Assembly: GCA_021018995.1 (NCBI GenBank) | Contig: CM037588.1 | Span: 39,119,000-39,182,999, forward strand | Length of the DNA stretch: 64,000 nt | From: Chloranthus sessilifolius | Lineage: Eukaryota; Streptophyta; Magnoliopsida; Chloranthales; Chloranthaceae | Direction: 5' to 3' | Shown here: piece after piece, positions 34,771-46,280 of the stretch | Layout: every line of letters starts with the position of its first letter | How positions within the stretch are numbered: the stretch's first letter is position 1 | The notes under the pieces: generated by a model | Told to the model about the DNA's origin: nothing | Database searches by the model: none | What the model saw: the letters and a program-made list of their open reading frames with translations, nothing else | Translations under genes and position numbers: made by a program

Positions 34771-35904
34771 TGACACTGTGTTCGAAGTGAAAGATTCAGG
34801 AGCTCTATTAGCCAATATCAAGATAAGATCGACACTCTTCGATAGGATCAGAGAAAGCCAATTGACCGATACAAAACTCATGGATATCCGACGAGAGGTA
34901 GTTAATGGTAATCAACCAGAGTTTTCTATTATGGACGACGGGTCCTTATTGTTCAGAGGCTGATTATGTGTGCTGACCGATGTTGATTTACTACATGAGA
35001 TATTAGAAGAAGCCCATAAATTCATCTATGCTATACATATGGGCAGCACCAAGATGTATCACGACCTAAAGAAAAAAAATTGGTGGAAAGGATTGAAAAG
35101 AGATGTCGCAGAGCATGTAGCAAGATGCTTAGTTTGTCAGCAGGTTAAAGTCGACCATAGACACCCTTCGGGTCTGTTGCAGCCACTACCTATTCCCTAG
35201 TGGAAATGGGAGAACATTTCGATGGATTTCATCCTTGGTTTGCCGAGAACTCAGAAGGGACATAATGCTATTTGGGTAATCGTTGACCGACTGACCAACT
35301 CAGCGCACTTTCTCCCTTACAATACATGCTTCATAGCCAGCAAGCTAGCTAAATTATACCTGAAGGAGATAGTGATATTACATGACATAGCCTCAAGTAT
35401 TGTATCCAATCAGGACCCACTCTATTCATCTGAGTTCTGGCAGCGGTTCTAAGAGGGGATGGATTCCCAATTAGAATTTAGCTTGGCATTTTACCCTCAA
35501 ATCGACGGTCAAACATAAAGGGTGAATCAGGTGATTGAAGACATGCTACGGGCCTGTATGTTGGACTTTCAAGGATTATGGGATAGACACTTACCATTGA
35601 TCTAATTCACATATGATAACAGCTACCAAATGAGCAATGGGATGGCTCCTTTCAAAGCACTTTATGGCCGCCGATGTAAATCTCCACTCAATTGGGAAGA
35701 AGCTGGAGAGCGTGTATTATAAGGCCCAGAACTCATTGAGAGCACCAATGAAACTGTTTGACTTATACGAGAATGCTTAAAGGTCACGCAGAGCTGACAT
35801 AAAAGTTATGCTAATCTTAAAAGGTGGAGCATTGAATTTCACGTAACTTACGTGTACCATACTATCTTACGTTTCAATTTGATATGAATTGTGCTAACAA
35901 ACAT
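34771..35904 (+). pseudogene. pol: Integrase core (F1), inactive
   Basis: The zinc-binding region HEILEEAHK...HMGSTKMYHDLKKK...ARCLVCQQ is present, with a stop at 34961. The first catalytic Asp is in MDFILGLPRTQ (35222). The second motif reads VSNQDPLY, with Asn where chromoviruses have Asp after the Ser. The third motif reads QT-stop-R, so the catalytic Glu codon is a stop (35518). More stops follow. The MAPFKALYGRRC motif is still clear. Confidence 0.8.
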
Positions 35905-36336
35905 GCTCTCGTCAGGTTGGAGATCATGTATTCGTGAAGATCTCACTGACCAAAGGCGTGATACGATTTTGCAAGCGAGGGAAGCTTAGCCCTCGATTTA
36001 TTGGTCCTTTTGAAATTTTGGGTTGTGTCGGTGAAGTAGCATATCGCATAGCCTTGCCACCTCAGTTGTCTAGTATCCGCGATGTCTTCCATGTGTCAAT
36101 GCTCAGAAAGTACTTGAGAGATGCATCACATGTGTTGGACTACTAGCCAATTGAAGTCCAGGAAGACTTAACGCAGGTTGAGGAGCCGATGAAGATTTTA
36201 GACCGAAAAGAACAAATTTTGAGAACCAAGAGAATTCCACTGGTCTTAGTCCAATGGTGCAATCACTCCACCACCGAAGCAACGTGGGAATGGGAGGTGG
36301 AAATAAGAGAGCAATACCCAGCACTATTTAACTGAG
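35905..36336 (+). pseudogene. pol: Integrase C-terminus and chromodomain (F1)
   Basis: GKLSPRFIGPFEIL, VFHVSMLRKYL, then a stop at 36144, ILDRKEQILRTKRIPLVLV and TTEATWEWEVEIREQYP. This chromodomain type marks the Tekay/Del clade, where it is thought to guide integration into heterochromatin. It ends at TGA 36334. Confidence 0.85.
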
Positions 36337-37077
36337 GAGAGTCATTTGACAGTATGCTCGCGTATTGAAAATTGAAAAAAAATTTCGCACATGAATAGTC
36401 AATGAAAATTTTGTAATAAGCCTAGAACTCAAGCGTCGCTATTCCATTTATATAGCAGTCAATTACATATATACTGATTAGTTGATTAAACAATTATGTC
36501 TAATATGTGTAACTAGTGCCCATCTATTAGGGATAATGTCCAAAATTCGAACGATGCCCAAACACTTACATGATCTCATAACGCATAAATGAAATGACCC
36601 CGAAATTCTGCACATACTACCTTAGCACACACCGTTAATGTCTAGTACAAGTCTGGAGGGCAGCCCACCCAAATCTCCCTAGCATTGCAAGCCAAAATAA
36701 TAGAAATAGAACTAATTTCTATTCCTATACCCCTCGCCGTAGCAAGAATGGAGCTTGCTGCGGTGAGACCTTTAGACTGTGGCTCGCCACGGTGAGGACT
36801 TATGATCACCACGACGACTGAGAAAAGGTTAAAGGGCCCGAAAACCCCTAATCCTTGTCATTTTTGAACTTTCAAAGCGTGGGACCCTTGCTCTTCTCCT
36901 CTCCCGCGTGGAATTGAACCTATTTTCCTTTGAAAAAGGTGTTTTCTTGTGCCAAATCTCTCAACCTTCGAGGATTGTAGCACATGCAAGCGTGTCGGAT
37001 CCGATTTTCCCCAAATTTCAACCACTCGTTGAGGTAAAAACCCTAGATCCTTCTATTTTTGTTTGATTTCTTTATGC
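36337..37077 (+). promoter_or_regulatory. Spacer before F1 accessory ORF with F-family words
   Basis: No gene. Three words match the LTR array: CTCGCCGTAGCAAG (36733), CTTGCTGCGGTGAG (36754) and CTCGCCACGGTGAG (36783), with a fourth decayed copy at 36804. A CT-rich leader (36892-36912) and a GAG-GTAAAAACC donor-like site (37031) follow. I see no matching acceptor before the ATG. It may be an internal promoter region. Confidence 0.45.
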
Positions 37078-38346
37078 ATGGCTTCCAAGAAGAAAGCCGC
37101 CACTAAAATCCCCGTTTTGAGACCAAAACTCTCGGCTAGTGCCAAGGGCAAATCCCCGGCTGCTTCTCTGCAACCACCATCATCATCACCACCACCACCA
37201 TCAAACTGAGAGCAACCTTTGGCCTGGTGGTTAAATAAAGCTTTTGAACCAGAGTGGTTATTTGACCCAAAATTGTTTAACGATGATATGGTCGCCTGGT
37301 TGATAAATCATATTAGACGGGCCAAGTTGGAACCCCTACTACGACCTGCACACCTGCACTTTTACCCCCGGCTAGTAAAACTCTTCTACCAGAACTTTCA
37401 GAAGAGTGACACCGATGGGCAGTGTACTACTGAGATTGACGGGTGAACCTTTCACATAAGTCTTTATGAAATAGCCACCGCCATGAACTGCCAGCCCATA
37501 TATGACAACAACCTAGGATTGCAAGCTCCTTGACCCAAAGAACCCAAGTTCCATCACATAACGGCTAGAATGACAGGTGGTTTTCAAGCCTCCGGCCAAT
37601 CCGTCACCCGAACCCAATTGCCAGACCACATGCGGTTCTTGGATGTGGTCTTCCAAAATAATCTATACCCCCTACAACATGAGAGAGAGAGAGACAGGAT
37701 GCCTTACTACAAGCATTATTTGTCGTACACGAGGACAGACGGTTCAGTGCGCCCCACATTGTTTACGAGGGCATGGCCTACACCAATGAGCAGTCATTGA
37801 GCACCGTCGTAAAACCATTGACTGCCCTGCCTTATGCCTGCATCATATCTCGACTTCTCGAGGGGCATGAAGATGCCGAGAATGAAGACTAATATGAGAT
37901 ACCGGCGGGTGAGGAAATTAGAACCAACAATATTCGGACATTTACAAGAAGCAATTTGAGTATGATCCTAAAAAGATGCCGGTTAAGTGTAAGAAATTAG
38001 AAGGAAAACCCCTAACAAGCTGCACCTGGAGCTGCACATTAGGTGCCAGCTCAACCCCAACTGCATGGTGAACTCCTCACTTTGGCTGAGTTCTCTCGAC
38101 AGATGGAGGTGTAGCAGCTGCAGAACCTTAGGCAGTTCGAAATCCTCCACCAAAACAACCATCTGCTACATCAAAGATTGGATTTCCATGACGAGATCCT
38201 CACCCAACTGATAGAAAAGGGGTAACCGATGGCCTACACCCCATTCGTCGCTCACGCGCGTGAGTTCATCTCAGACTACATAAAGAACACAGCTGGTTCA
38301 ATGACTGGTCCCTCTGATGCTGGAGCTCGACGCCGTGAAAAATAAC
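37078..38346 (+). pseudogene. Accessory protein with plant-transposon-like core in a chromovirus (F1)
   Basis: ATG 37078 opens with a basic, Ser/Pro-rich leader (MASKKKAATKIPVL, then a poly-Ser/Pro run). After a stop (37207) the same frame continues with WLFDPKLFNDD, then FYPRLVKLFYQNFQKS (37360), the motif shared with the A and G accessory proteins. After 37800 the frame shifts and shows ALPYACIISRLLEGHE, matching PPFEGLITNLL in A and LPYGRLITRLLL in G. A Gln/Leu/His-rich coiled coil (QLQNLRQFEILHQNNHLL) and the end GARRREK follow. Such an ORF is not a standard part of Tekay elements. It is broken by several stops. Confidence 0.65.
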
Positions 38347-38987
38347 CAGCGGAGTAGCCTGGTGAGCTCTCAGAACCCTGATATGCTACTTGCATTTGGA
38401 AGCCAATAATTTCCTAAACTGAATGTTTATTTAGTATGCTACTTGCTATTAAGTAGGTTAAGCATGATTATCACACCTTCTATATGTATTCTATTCTACA
38501 TTGTAGACCTATCTAGGACCAATGAATCATAATAGCTTAGTTGCTAGTGTAGAATCAAAATTTGAAATTCCTACCATGCGTGGAGTCATTGTCAAGATAA
38601 ATCTGAAAATTTTAGCGCAACTCAAAACTTATTTGAAATCAGCATGAAATTTCAGCATAACTAAACCATCACTTTGACTATTGCTTGTTAATAGATAATC
38701 GACATTCGATCATAAAACTTCCTTTATCTTTATCCAATTGCACATCGTGAATATGGATGACATTACTAGATTACAACAACAATGGAAATTTGTCAATTAC
38801 AGGTAGGGTCAAACTGATGTCACTTCTATATTCTAGGCTAGATTAGAACTGATTTAACAAAACTCCGTGACCCACTTTGTCGATGTCCTTTAACGAAATG
38901 ACATGCATCGTCATTAACAACACAATCCCAGAATCCTCTTCCATCGCCCCATTACAATCGTTAATTTTCGAGGATGAAAATTTATTT
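38347..38987 (+). other. F1 3' noncoding region
   Basis: No gene. The end TTAATTTTCGAGGATGAAAA is the usual Tekay string that leads into the PPT. In standard elements it lies soon after the integrase; here the accessory ORF separates them. Confidence 0.6.
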
Positions 38988-39000
38988 AAGGGGGGGAGGA
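38988..39000 (+). other. Polypurine tract of F1
   Basis: AAGGGGGGGAGGA directly before TGTAACGCC of the 3' LTR. Confidence 0.85.
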
Positions 39001-41884
39001 TGTAACGCCTAGAAATTTTCCCGAGGCTAAGCGCACAGAGAATGTGCTAATATTAAAAGACCCGAACTGATGTGTGCCCGATAACTAGGGTGAGCCAGTT
39101 CATGAATGAGAAATGGGCATCTATAAAATAGGACCCAATTGATTTAGTCGAGTATCGAGTATACATTGATCTCGAGAGCACCCTGGTGTGCTTCGACTTT
39201 GGTTTGAGATAGAAGTACAGTGCATAGAAACGGACCGTCAGTTCTTAACTCGGGAAAAACAAGACCCATTTGTCAGCTAACTTAATAACTTGGGTCCTGT
39301 ATTATAGGCCAAGTCTTATACCCGCTAGTTTAATGCCAAAGAACCTGGACGCATTAGTAATCTGACCCATGTTTTAGACTCATTAATGTGTGGCCTATGA
39401 TACACCCATACACCCAGTTGTGTGTGCTGGATACACACAGAATCTGACATCCTAATTATATAACCCAATCTCACACGCATGGAATGCATGCAAATTGGTT
39501 GAAAGAGTGAGAGAGAGCCTTGTTTTATCCTCTCGTCTACCACCTTGAAGAATCCTCCAAACCGGTCGATCTCTCCAATTCCGTCAGCAAGAAGCAACAA
39601 CCGCGACAGAGAGATCGTTCCATTACCAATCGTCACAATGTATTCTTGAACCGCAAACTCCTATGATCAAGAATTAGGATGATTAAACGCGCCTCTAACG
39701 AGGGAGTTATACGCGACAACTTGGAAACTTTGCATGCGAAGAATCCACTATGGTAAACCTTCGATCCCCGCCTCATAAATCTCAATTCTTAGATTTAGGA
39801 TCGATTCACACAAGATTTAGAATCTCATGCGATGAATCTGAGAATCAGCCATGCGAAAGGCTTCATAGCCAAGTTCCTGAGGTCCGATGCCTCGAGTGGT
39901 GTGCATGCACAATAGTGTGGGAAGGCTCAAATTTTCCAAATTTGACCTAGTGTATCAAGATATGTGGATGCATGCCTCGAAACATTGTGAATCGGACGTA
40001 TGAAGAGCCTTGAACTGAATTCGCCGATTCCCGATGCTTCGGATCATGATTCATGAGATCAAGCTATGTTTAGTGACCCAAAAATGTAGCAAAATTAATG
40101 ATATACGGCTTTTTGTTACACTTTTAGGATAAAGACTATACCATAAAATGTGGGTTCAGAATTAAAGAAATAGAACCAATGGAGTAGCGAGCTAATAGAT
40201 CTTGCCGCTGTGACATGTAACCTCGCCAAGGCGAGTGCTACACTGAAAACCAGGCAAATGTAGCTCGGGTATTGCTCACCGCGGCGAGAAGCGTGTTGCC
40301 ACTGGGAATATTGTAGACCTCGTCGTGGCGACCCTACATCTCGCCGCAATGAGGCATGCCTTGTTGTGGACCTTTGGGTTTTTATGTATTTGTGTGCCTT
40401 GTGAGTCCCTGCTTAGGCCTGGTATGATGGGTTAACACATGGACTGCGCCATGTATCATTTAGGGTAATTAAAAGGGACAATTGTGAAAGAATTCGCTTC
40501 GATTCGTGCTCTATGATTAGTGAAATTCCAACACTTGAGGTAGGGAAATCTCATTGCAAGATTATATGTTTGACTTGACTATACGATGCTATATTAATTT
40601 CGATCACATTTGAGTAGTATTTTCAGCAATGCATTGTCTAAGTGGCAACTTTTGAATAGTTAAGATTTGTTTTTCGTACTTGTTTTTGGCATTATACACT
40701 TGGCATCTTGATTGCATTTGACTTGTTAATCTCGATTCCTTGAATTCAAATTTGATTATGTGATATATGTTTTCCCCAATTTCTGACTTGTGTAAATGTG
40801 ATATGTTCTGAGATCATGTGCAAATGAGGAGTGGAACCTCCATGAGAGGGGTGGAGTCCCTGGGGTTGAGACCTTGTGTCCGCTACGGACTGCTCAGTTC
40901 CTGCTATGGGATGCGGTGCCATGAGTCTTGTCTTGAATCCATGATTAGTTGTGAGAGTGGTGGAGTCCCCAGGGTAATGACCATGTGTCCGTTACGGACT
41001 GCTCAACTCTCGCTATAGGATACTTGAAATATTGCTCTGAGATCTGATTATATGATGTGATTTGATATGTTTCGACTCAATGATCCATGTGTTTCATGTC
41101 GTATTCGCTTGCTTCCCTGATATGTGTTAGAATTTAATTTCTTTGTCTTGTTCCGATATCGCATAATTTCGTACGTCATTTGCATTCACGATATGACATA
41201 GTTTGAGATTGTGATTTAAAGTCTTTGTTTTATTGCCTTTGCATCTCATTACCATTTGAACTTGAACTGCTTATTTTACTTATGCGTCAATACCATGCAA
41301 TAGAATGATAAGATATAAGTGTGCACTATTTTATCCCTACTGAGCTTGGATTGTAGCTCATTCCCCGACTATACATCGTAGATGCAGGAGTTGATATCGA
41401 GAAGGATCCAGGGCAAGAGGAAGATCCAGAGGAAGAACTGCTCGAGGAGTTCTATCGTTAGTTGGGGTGTGTTGAGAGCCTGAGAGTTGAGGTATTTTGG
41501 GATTTTGTCATACAGTACAGTAATTGGGATTTGTTAAAGGAATACAATTATGTATATTTTGCTCCACTGTTTAGGTGAAGGACGACCTTCACCGGTGGAT
41601 CTTTCGTATAGTTTTTGGTTATCTGTGGATGATTAGCCTTGAGTACATGTTGCCATTTTGATTCTTATTGCTTTCGCTCTGATATCTGTTTGTGCACTTT
41701 ATTTCTGCACACTTGTAGGCTTACCAATGCTTGATGGCTCGGTCTTTCCAATCGTTTAATCTTGGGAAAGATCGAGCTGTTATGAAATGAAGTAAACACT
41801 TTGATACCATGTTATACTATAGTTCATATCTTGCATACGATCTGGCGGCCTAGGTTTTATGGTAGGTAAATCTGGGCAGTCACA
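39001..41884 (+). repeat. F LTR shared by F1 (3') and F2 (5')
   Basis: TGTAACGCCTAG...GGGCAGTCACA, followed by GG and a second primer site. A TATA box TTATATAAC is near 39456. Degenerate words lie at 40200-40353 (best copy CTCACCGCGGCGAG, 40277). The tandem repeat pair is at about 40838-41030. ORFs inside are not genes. Confidence 0.85.
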
Positions 41885-41886
41885 GG

Positions 41887-41898
41887 TGGTATCAGAGC
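41887..41898 (+). other. Primer binding site (initiator tRNA-Met) of F2
   Basis: TGGTATCAGAGC directly after the shared LTR, followed by a leader like that of F1. This shows that the LTR also serves as a 5' LTR. Confidence 0.9.
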
Positions 41899-42126
41899 CT
41901 AAGTGCTAGATTCAACCTACTTTGGTTGAGTGGATCCAATTGTGACATGGTGTGTCATTGGGAGTATTAAAATCCTAGGCTTGATGTTTATGCGACTAGG
42001 ATTTTGTATTCAGAGCTATAACATAGGCTCGAAGCAATGGCATTAGGTTAGGTATCAGTTACAGATTTGAGACTTTAGTCTTAGAACTGATCTGGCTTAG
42101 CAATTGCTTGGTCATGGCAGGTCAAT

Positions 42127-42527
42127 ATGCCTCCTAGAAGAGGAAGGACAAGGATTGTAAACATGAATGGTGTGACAGATGGCGAAGGAATTGCCACTGG
42201 CTCGAATGCCAACTCCATAGGCAACAACAATGCTTCCGGAGTTGGGAATATTGTGGGAAATACGTCTGGAGTCAGAGATAATGCTGAGAACAACAAGTAG
42301 CTGCTTGAAACCATGGTGAACCCTATGGCGATGCTGGATGAGAGAAGGCAGCCATCCGGATTCCAAGTTTTCCAGAGATTGAGGCCTCCAAGCTTACAGG
42401 CAGACCAATCTGATGGAAGCCAAAAAATGGCTAAACCAGATAGAGAAGGTACTTCAAAGAGTATGTTGTATAAATCGTCTTTAATCACTTGACCGAGGAT
42501 GCCTTGGACTTGGGCTGAATTCACTGA
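42127..42527 (+). pseudogene. gag: Chromoviral gag N-terminal fragment (F2)
   Basis: MPPRRGRTRIVNMNG start as in F1. A stop near 42298 and frame changes follow. At TTCACTGAA the sequence jumps to the protease-RT linker (AAGAAGGGGAAG), removing the gag C-terminus, zinc knuckles and protease. GAA-like microhomology at the joint suggests an ordinary deletion. Confidence 0.8.
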
Positions 42528-43383
42528 AAAGAAGGGGAAGTTAAAGTTTCTGATATACCTATCATGTGTGACTTCCCTGATGTATTCCCTGAAGAATTAC
42601 CGAGCTTACCGCCAGACAGGGAGGTTGAATTTGCAATAGACTTACCTCTTGGCACAGAACCGGTATCAAAGGCACCATATCGTATGGCACCAATTGAATT
42701 AAAGGAGCTAAAAGAACAGCTACAAGAGCCTCTTGACAAAGGGTTTATTAGGTCGAGCGTGTCTCCATGGGGTGCACCTATATTGTTTGTCAGATAGAAG
42801 GATGGTTCTATGAGTCTGTACATCGACTATAGACAATTGAACAAGTTGATGATAAAGAACCGTTACCCGCTTCCTAGAATCGACGATCTTTTCAATTAAT
42901 TATAGAGAGTGAGATTCTTCTCCAAGATCGACCTGAGGTCGGGCTACCATCAGATGAAAGTGAAAGTTGAAGACATTCTAAAAATAAGTTTTTGCACGAG
43001 ATACGACCATTATGAGTTTCTCATCATGCCATTCAGACTAACGAATGCGCCTGCATCTTTCAGGGACCTCATGAATCGAGTGTTCAAACCCTATCTAGAT
43101 AAGTGGGCAGTTGTGTTCATTGATGATATTCTCATTTATTCAAGGTCGAGAGAAGAGCATGAGCAACACCTACGACTAGCACTTCAAACACTTAGAGAAT
43201 CTCAGTTGTATGCCAAGCTTGGTAAGTGTGAATTCTGGCTAGAACAAGTAAGTTTCCTTGGGCATGTGATCTTAGAGGCTGGTATAAAAGTGGACCTTGC
43301 TAAGATAGAAGTGGTAGTCAAATGGGAGCATCCCAAAACTATAACCGAGATTCGTAGTTTTCTGGGATTAGCCGGATACTACA
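42528..43383 (+). pseudogene. pol: Reverse transcriptase domain (F2)
   Basis: Better kept than F1: [50 protein letters not shown] then a stop, IDYRQLNK, two stops near 42898, [13 protein letters not shown], and the intact catalytic motif [19 protein letters not shown]. It ends at FLGLAGYY, where G is inserted. Confidence 0.85.
43379..43383. repeat. Target site duplication of G
   Basis: CTACA here and at 56777-56781. Removal of G restores the F1 reading GGATACTACAGAAGG. Confidence 0.95.
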
Positions 43384-43588
43384 TGTTAAGACCTGAAAAG
43401 TACCACTTTTCACCCCTTAACTTAACCTTTGATTAAACCCTTAGCCACCTAATAAGTTCTTATTAAGTGTTTTATGTAGGTAATAATCAGCAGTGAAATA
43501 AGGCCATGAATACTGTTAAGGAACCTGCTTTGGCACCAGATATCCCTCAGAAGAATGAACTCTAAATCCAGACCTGAAATGAGCCTCG

Positions 43589-44340
43589 CGCAGCTGACCC
43601 AAGCTTTAGAGGATTCAGGAGAAATATGCCTCGCACAGTTCAACTGAGCTTCCCAAGACTTTACAGCAACCTCTCGAGTAGATGAGTGACTGAAGAGCTT
43701 CAGAAACTCAAACTCGTGCAGCTCTCGCGAAGCTCAAGAGTAGAACACATCGTGCAGTGTCGCGCAGTTCAAAGCAGACCTCTCTCAATCTCGTGCAGTT
43801 TGCTCAGAACGGTTGAGGAGAGAGAGCTTCAGAAGATTCCTCGCGCAACTATCGCGTAGTCGCCGCGGGATGTAATTATCAGAAGAAGAACGCCTCGCAC
43901 AGTTCTCACGCCATTCAAGAAAGAAAACATCCTGGCGAAGGCAAAGCCAATCTCGCGAAGATCAAGTGAGACATAGAACCTCGCACAGTTTAGAACTCAG
44001 TAGAGCCTCGCGAGGTAACTCGCGAAGTCCAGTAAAGAGAAGTGCTCGCGAAGTTCTCGCATTGCTGAAATTCACTCTCACGAAGATCAGCCCAGTGAAG
44101 ACCGAGCGACCTTGCGACTGCTTGAATTTCAACCCCGCGACACTTGAGACTGTGTTTTCTATTCAACCTCGCGAAGCCCAATCCAGCGAGAGCACAATTC
44201 TCTACCGCGCGACTGCCTGAAGAGCAAACCAAGGCAACCTCGCGACGGCTGAAGCTTCAGTGTCAAATCATCCTAGCGAAGAGCAAAGAGCTACCACGCG
44301 ACAAGTCTGGGAAACTACCGCTACCTAGCGAAGCTCTGAC
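43589..44340 (+). promoter_or_regulatory. G-family TCGCG word array in U3
   Basis: About 25 words of the form CTCGCGCAGTTC, CTCGCGAAGCTC or shorter CTCGCGA variants lie in 750 bp, roughly every 30 bp, ending 180 bp before the TATA box. The core TCGCGA is palindromic. The 3' LTR repeats the array (54438-55150). Six more copies lie before the accessory ORF. Confidence 0.65.
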
Positions 44341-44516
44341 CCTAAACTTCCATCTCTTCAGCAGAGGACCTTCTGGGTATTTCTAGTGATTAGGGCACAC
44401 ACTCCCATGCTCAAATCTCCTTGCACGCGCCTCGAGGCATCCAAGGATCATTATTAGGCCATGTGACATCATTAAAATTAGGGTTTCCTAATCCTAATGC
44501 GCCGCCACCCCACTGC

Positions 44517-44524
44517 TATATAAA
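44517..44524 (+). promoter_or_regulatory. TATA box of G 5' LTR
   Basis: TATATAAA in the context CACTGCTATATAAACCC, kept in the 3' LTR at 55334. Confidence 0.75.
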
Positions 44525-44759
44525 CCCATACCTAGCTTAGGTTTAGGTATTTGGGAACCCATCTCAGATAATTTTTTCTTCTCTTTCTTTTTAGCAGTAA
44601 GCAATTTTCTTTTTCTTTCCTTCTCTCCATAGTCCAGTACTTGCTGGCTATGCCTTTATATGTGTTTTTGAATTAGATCAATGGAAGTTCTGTAATAGGA
44701 TCTGTACTTTGTGGGATTGGTATTTATGTGTGAGATGCTCTGTGCAAGGCTGCTACCTT

Positions 44760-45540
44760 GTGATCCGCCATTGCTTTGGCTGTGTTTCAAAGCAATGGAG
44801 GACTGATTCTAAGGGCCATTCAGATCCAAGTGACCTGTGTGTCTGGGCTATCATGGTCTTCTGACCTTAGCCCCACAGACCCACTAGATCTGAAATCCCC
44901 ATGGGAGCTTGAGCTGGTAGCCTTGTGAGCATGGTGGTAGCAGCGATATTCTTGTTTTGTTTTGGGCTCCGTGAGGAGGATAACCTCTGGGATAGTCTGT
45001 GACCATTTAAGTGGACAGATTATAGCCTTAAGGTGATTCTAATCCACCGATCCAAGATGGATCCTTCTTCTTTACACCTGAGCTTGTAGAAGCCTGGTGA
45101 GAGATTGTACAGAGGCAGACTCCCCTATATTTGTATAGATCCGCCATCAGATGTTGGATCTGATCTGGTTATAGAGATTGTAGGCTAGTGACTGGACCAT
45201 TGTAGCCTCGCTCAAGCAATGGACAGCTGGATCGAAGGTTGTACTCAATCTCTTGCAGGTTCTATGTGTCTGGGCTATCATGGTCCTACAGCCTTAGCCC
45301 CACATATAGAACTTTAGAGGTTGAGGTTCCCTATGGATTCTTGAGCTGGTAGCCTGGATGAAATAGTGCCTGCAATGATTTACTTGTTATGTTTTGACCC
45401 ATCCCTGGATAGTGACTCCCCTATGGGATAATCTGTGATCATTTAAGTAGACAGGTTATAGCCTTAAGGGTGGAATCATGGCAGAGTGATGGGTTGGATC
45501 CTTTCTCCTCAGAGGTGATAATGTAGCCTCTGGACAGGAT
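44760..45540 (+). repeat. Two-unit tandem repeat in G 5' LTR
   Basis: Units of about 427 bp share GTGTCTGGGCTATCATGGTC, TTGAGCTGGTAGCCT, TAAGTGGACAG or TAAGTAGACAG, and TTATAGCCTTAAGG in the same order. They are clearly diverged, so the duplication is older than this insertion. It is also in the 3' LTR. Confidence 0.7.
44768..44798 (+). other. Perfect 11-bp hairpin in G leader
   Basis: CCATTGCTTTG and CAAAGCAATGG flank a 9-base loop, downstream of the TATA box and so in the RNA. A shorter version (CCATTG with CAATGG) lies at the matching place in the second tandem unit (45198-45222). Confidence 0.6.
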
Positions 45541-45962
45541 TTCTATAACATTAGATCTAAATCTGAGTTACAAAACTTCTCTGACCTTGGCTCAATAACG
45601 TACTTCTCACCCTTTTTATACTTATTTTCCACACTCCATCTATCCTCTCAACCCTTTCTGTAGTTTAGATATTAAAACACTTAGAATAGATGACCTTAAA
45701 CTCCCCTCCTTCTAGGACTGCCAGATATGTAGACAGATCTAGAGGGACTACTAGAGATGGCTCCCTTGGAGCTCTAGATCACCTTTCCCTGTGGGACAAA
45801 CTCTTACTTATCAAAACTTGCTACAAAGGACCCTGTATCTTGCAGGTCTAGGACTTCTGAGTTGTGCTGGATTCACCCCCTGTTTTAGTCTGTCTTTGAT
45901 TTTTAAATAACTTTCACCACCAACCAATAATGTAAGCACACCAGAAGTCATCAACAAGTTTT

Positions 45963-45979
45963 TGGCGCCGTTGTCGGGG
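45963..45979 (+). other. Primer binding site (tRNA-Asp) of G
   Basis: TGGCGCCGTTGTCGGGG, one mismatch (T for C) from the Asp site used by A1, seven bases after the LTR end. Confidence 0.85.
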
Positions 45980-46280
45980 AAGGATGATCTATTAGTAGAC
46001 CCTTAGTTTTTATATTCTTAGTATTCTTTGCACATGTGAATAATTGATACTGCTGACATAAATTTGAACCTTTCTTGTAGATCTAGACAGCAGCAGTGAA
46101 GGATAGTTGGACTGCAATTGGAGCTTAGCTACCTCTGTTTGCAAACTCTTTGACTTTTAAAGCTCTGTCTATCTTTCTTAATTTTTTTTTTTTAGCAGTA
46201 TCTAGGATAGTTTAAATGTGTTCTTTGAATAGCTGTAAACTAGTTCGATAAATTTGTTAGTGTACAATCATTTTTTTACG
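45980..46280 (+). other. G leader before gag
   Basis: Untranslated leader with a T run near 46185. No other feature seen. Confidence 0.4.

Larger units (their letters stand above)
28361..41884 (+). mobile_element. F1: Tekay/Del chromovirus with accessory ORF, decayed
   Basis: This Ty3/gypsy element of 13.5 kb has LTRs of about 2.86 and 2.88 kb, an initiator-Met primer site, gag with two zinc knuckles, protease, RT, RNase H, integrase and chromodomain, then an unusual extra ORF before the PPT. All genes carry stops or frameshifts. The right LTR is followed by another primer site and gag (F2), so the two elements share one LTR. Confidence 0.85.
41885..43383 (+). mobile_element. F2 internal region, left part (gag to RT)
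   Basis: A second copy of the F internal region. Gag joins RT through a deletion of about 1.4 kb. The region is cut by G at the RT/RNase H boundary and resumes at 56777. Confidence 0.85.
43384..45956 (+). repeat. G 5' LTR
   Basis: U3 holds the TCGCG word array (43589-44340). TATATAAA is at 44517-44524. R/U5 has a hairpin (44768-44798) and a diverged two-unit tandem repeat of period about 427 bp (about 44760-45540). It ends at GTCATCAACA. Confidence 0.9.

Noticed and set aside
43589..44340. CRISPR-like or satellite-like array
   Set aside because: Spacing is irregular, words vary, and the array lies in an LTR of a plant element present twice.
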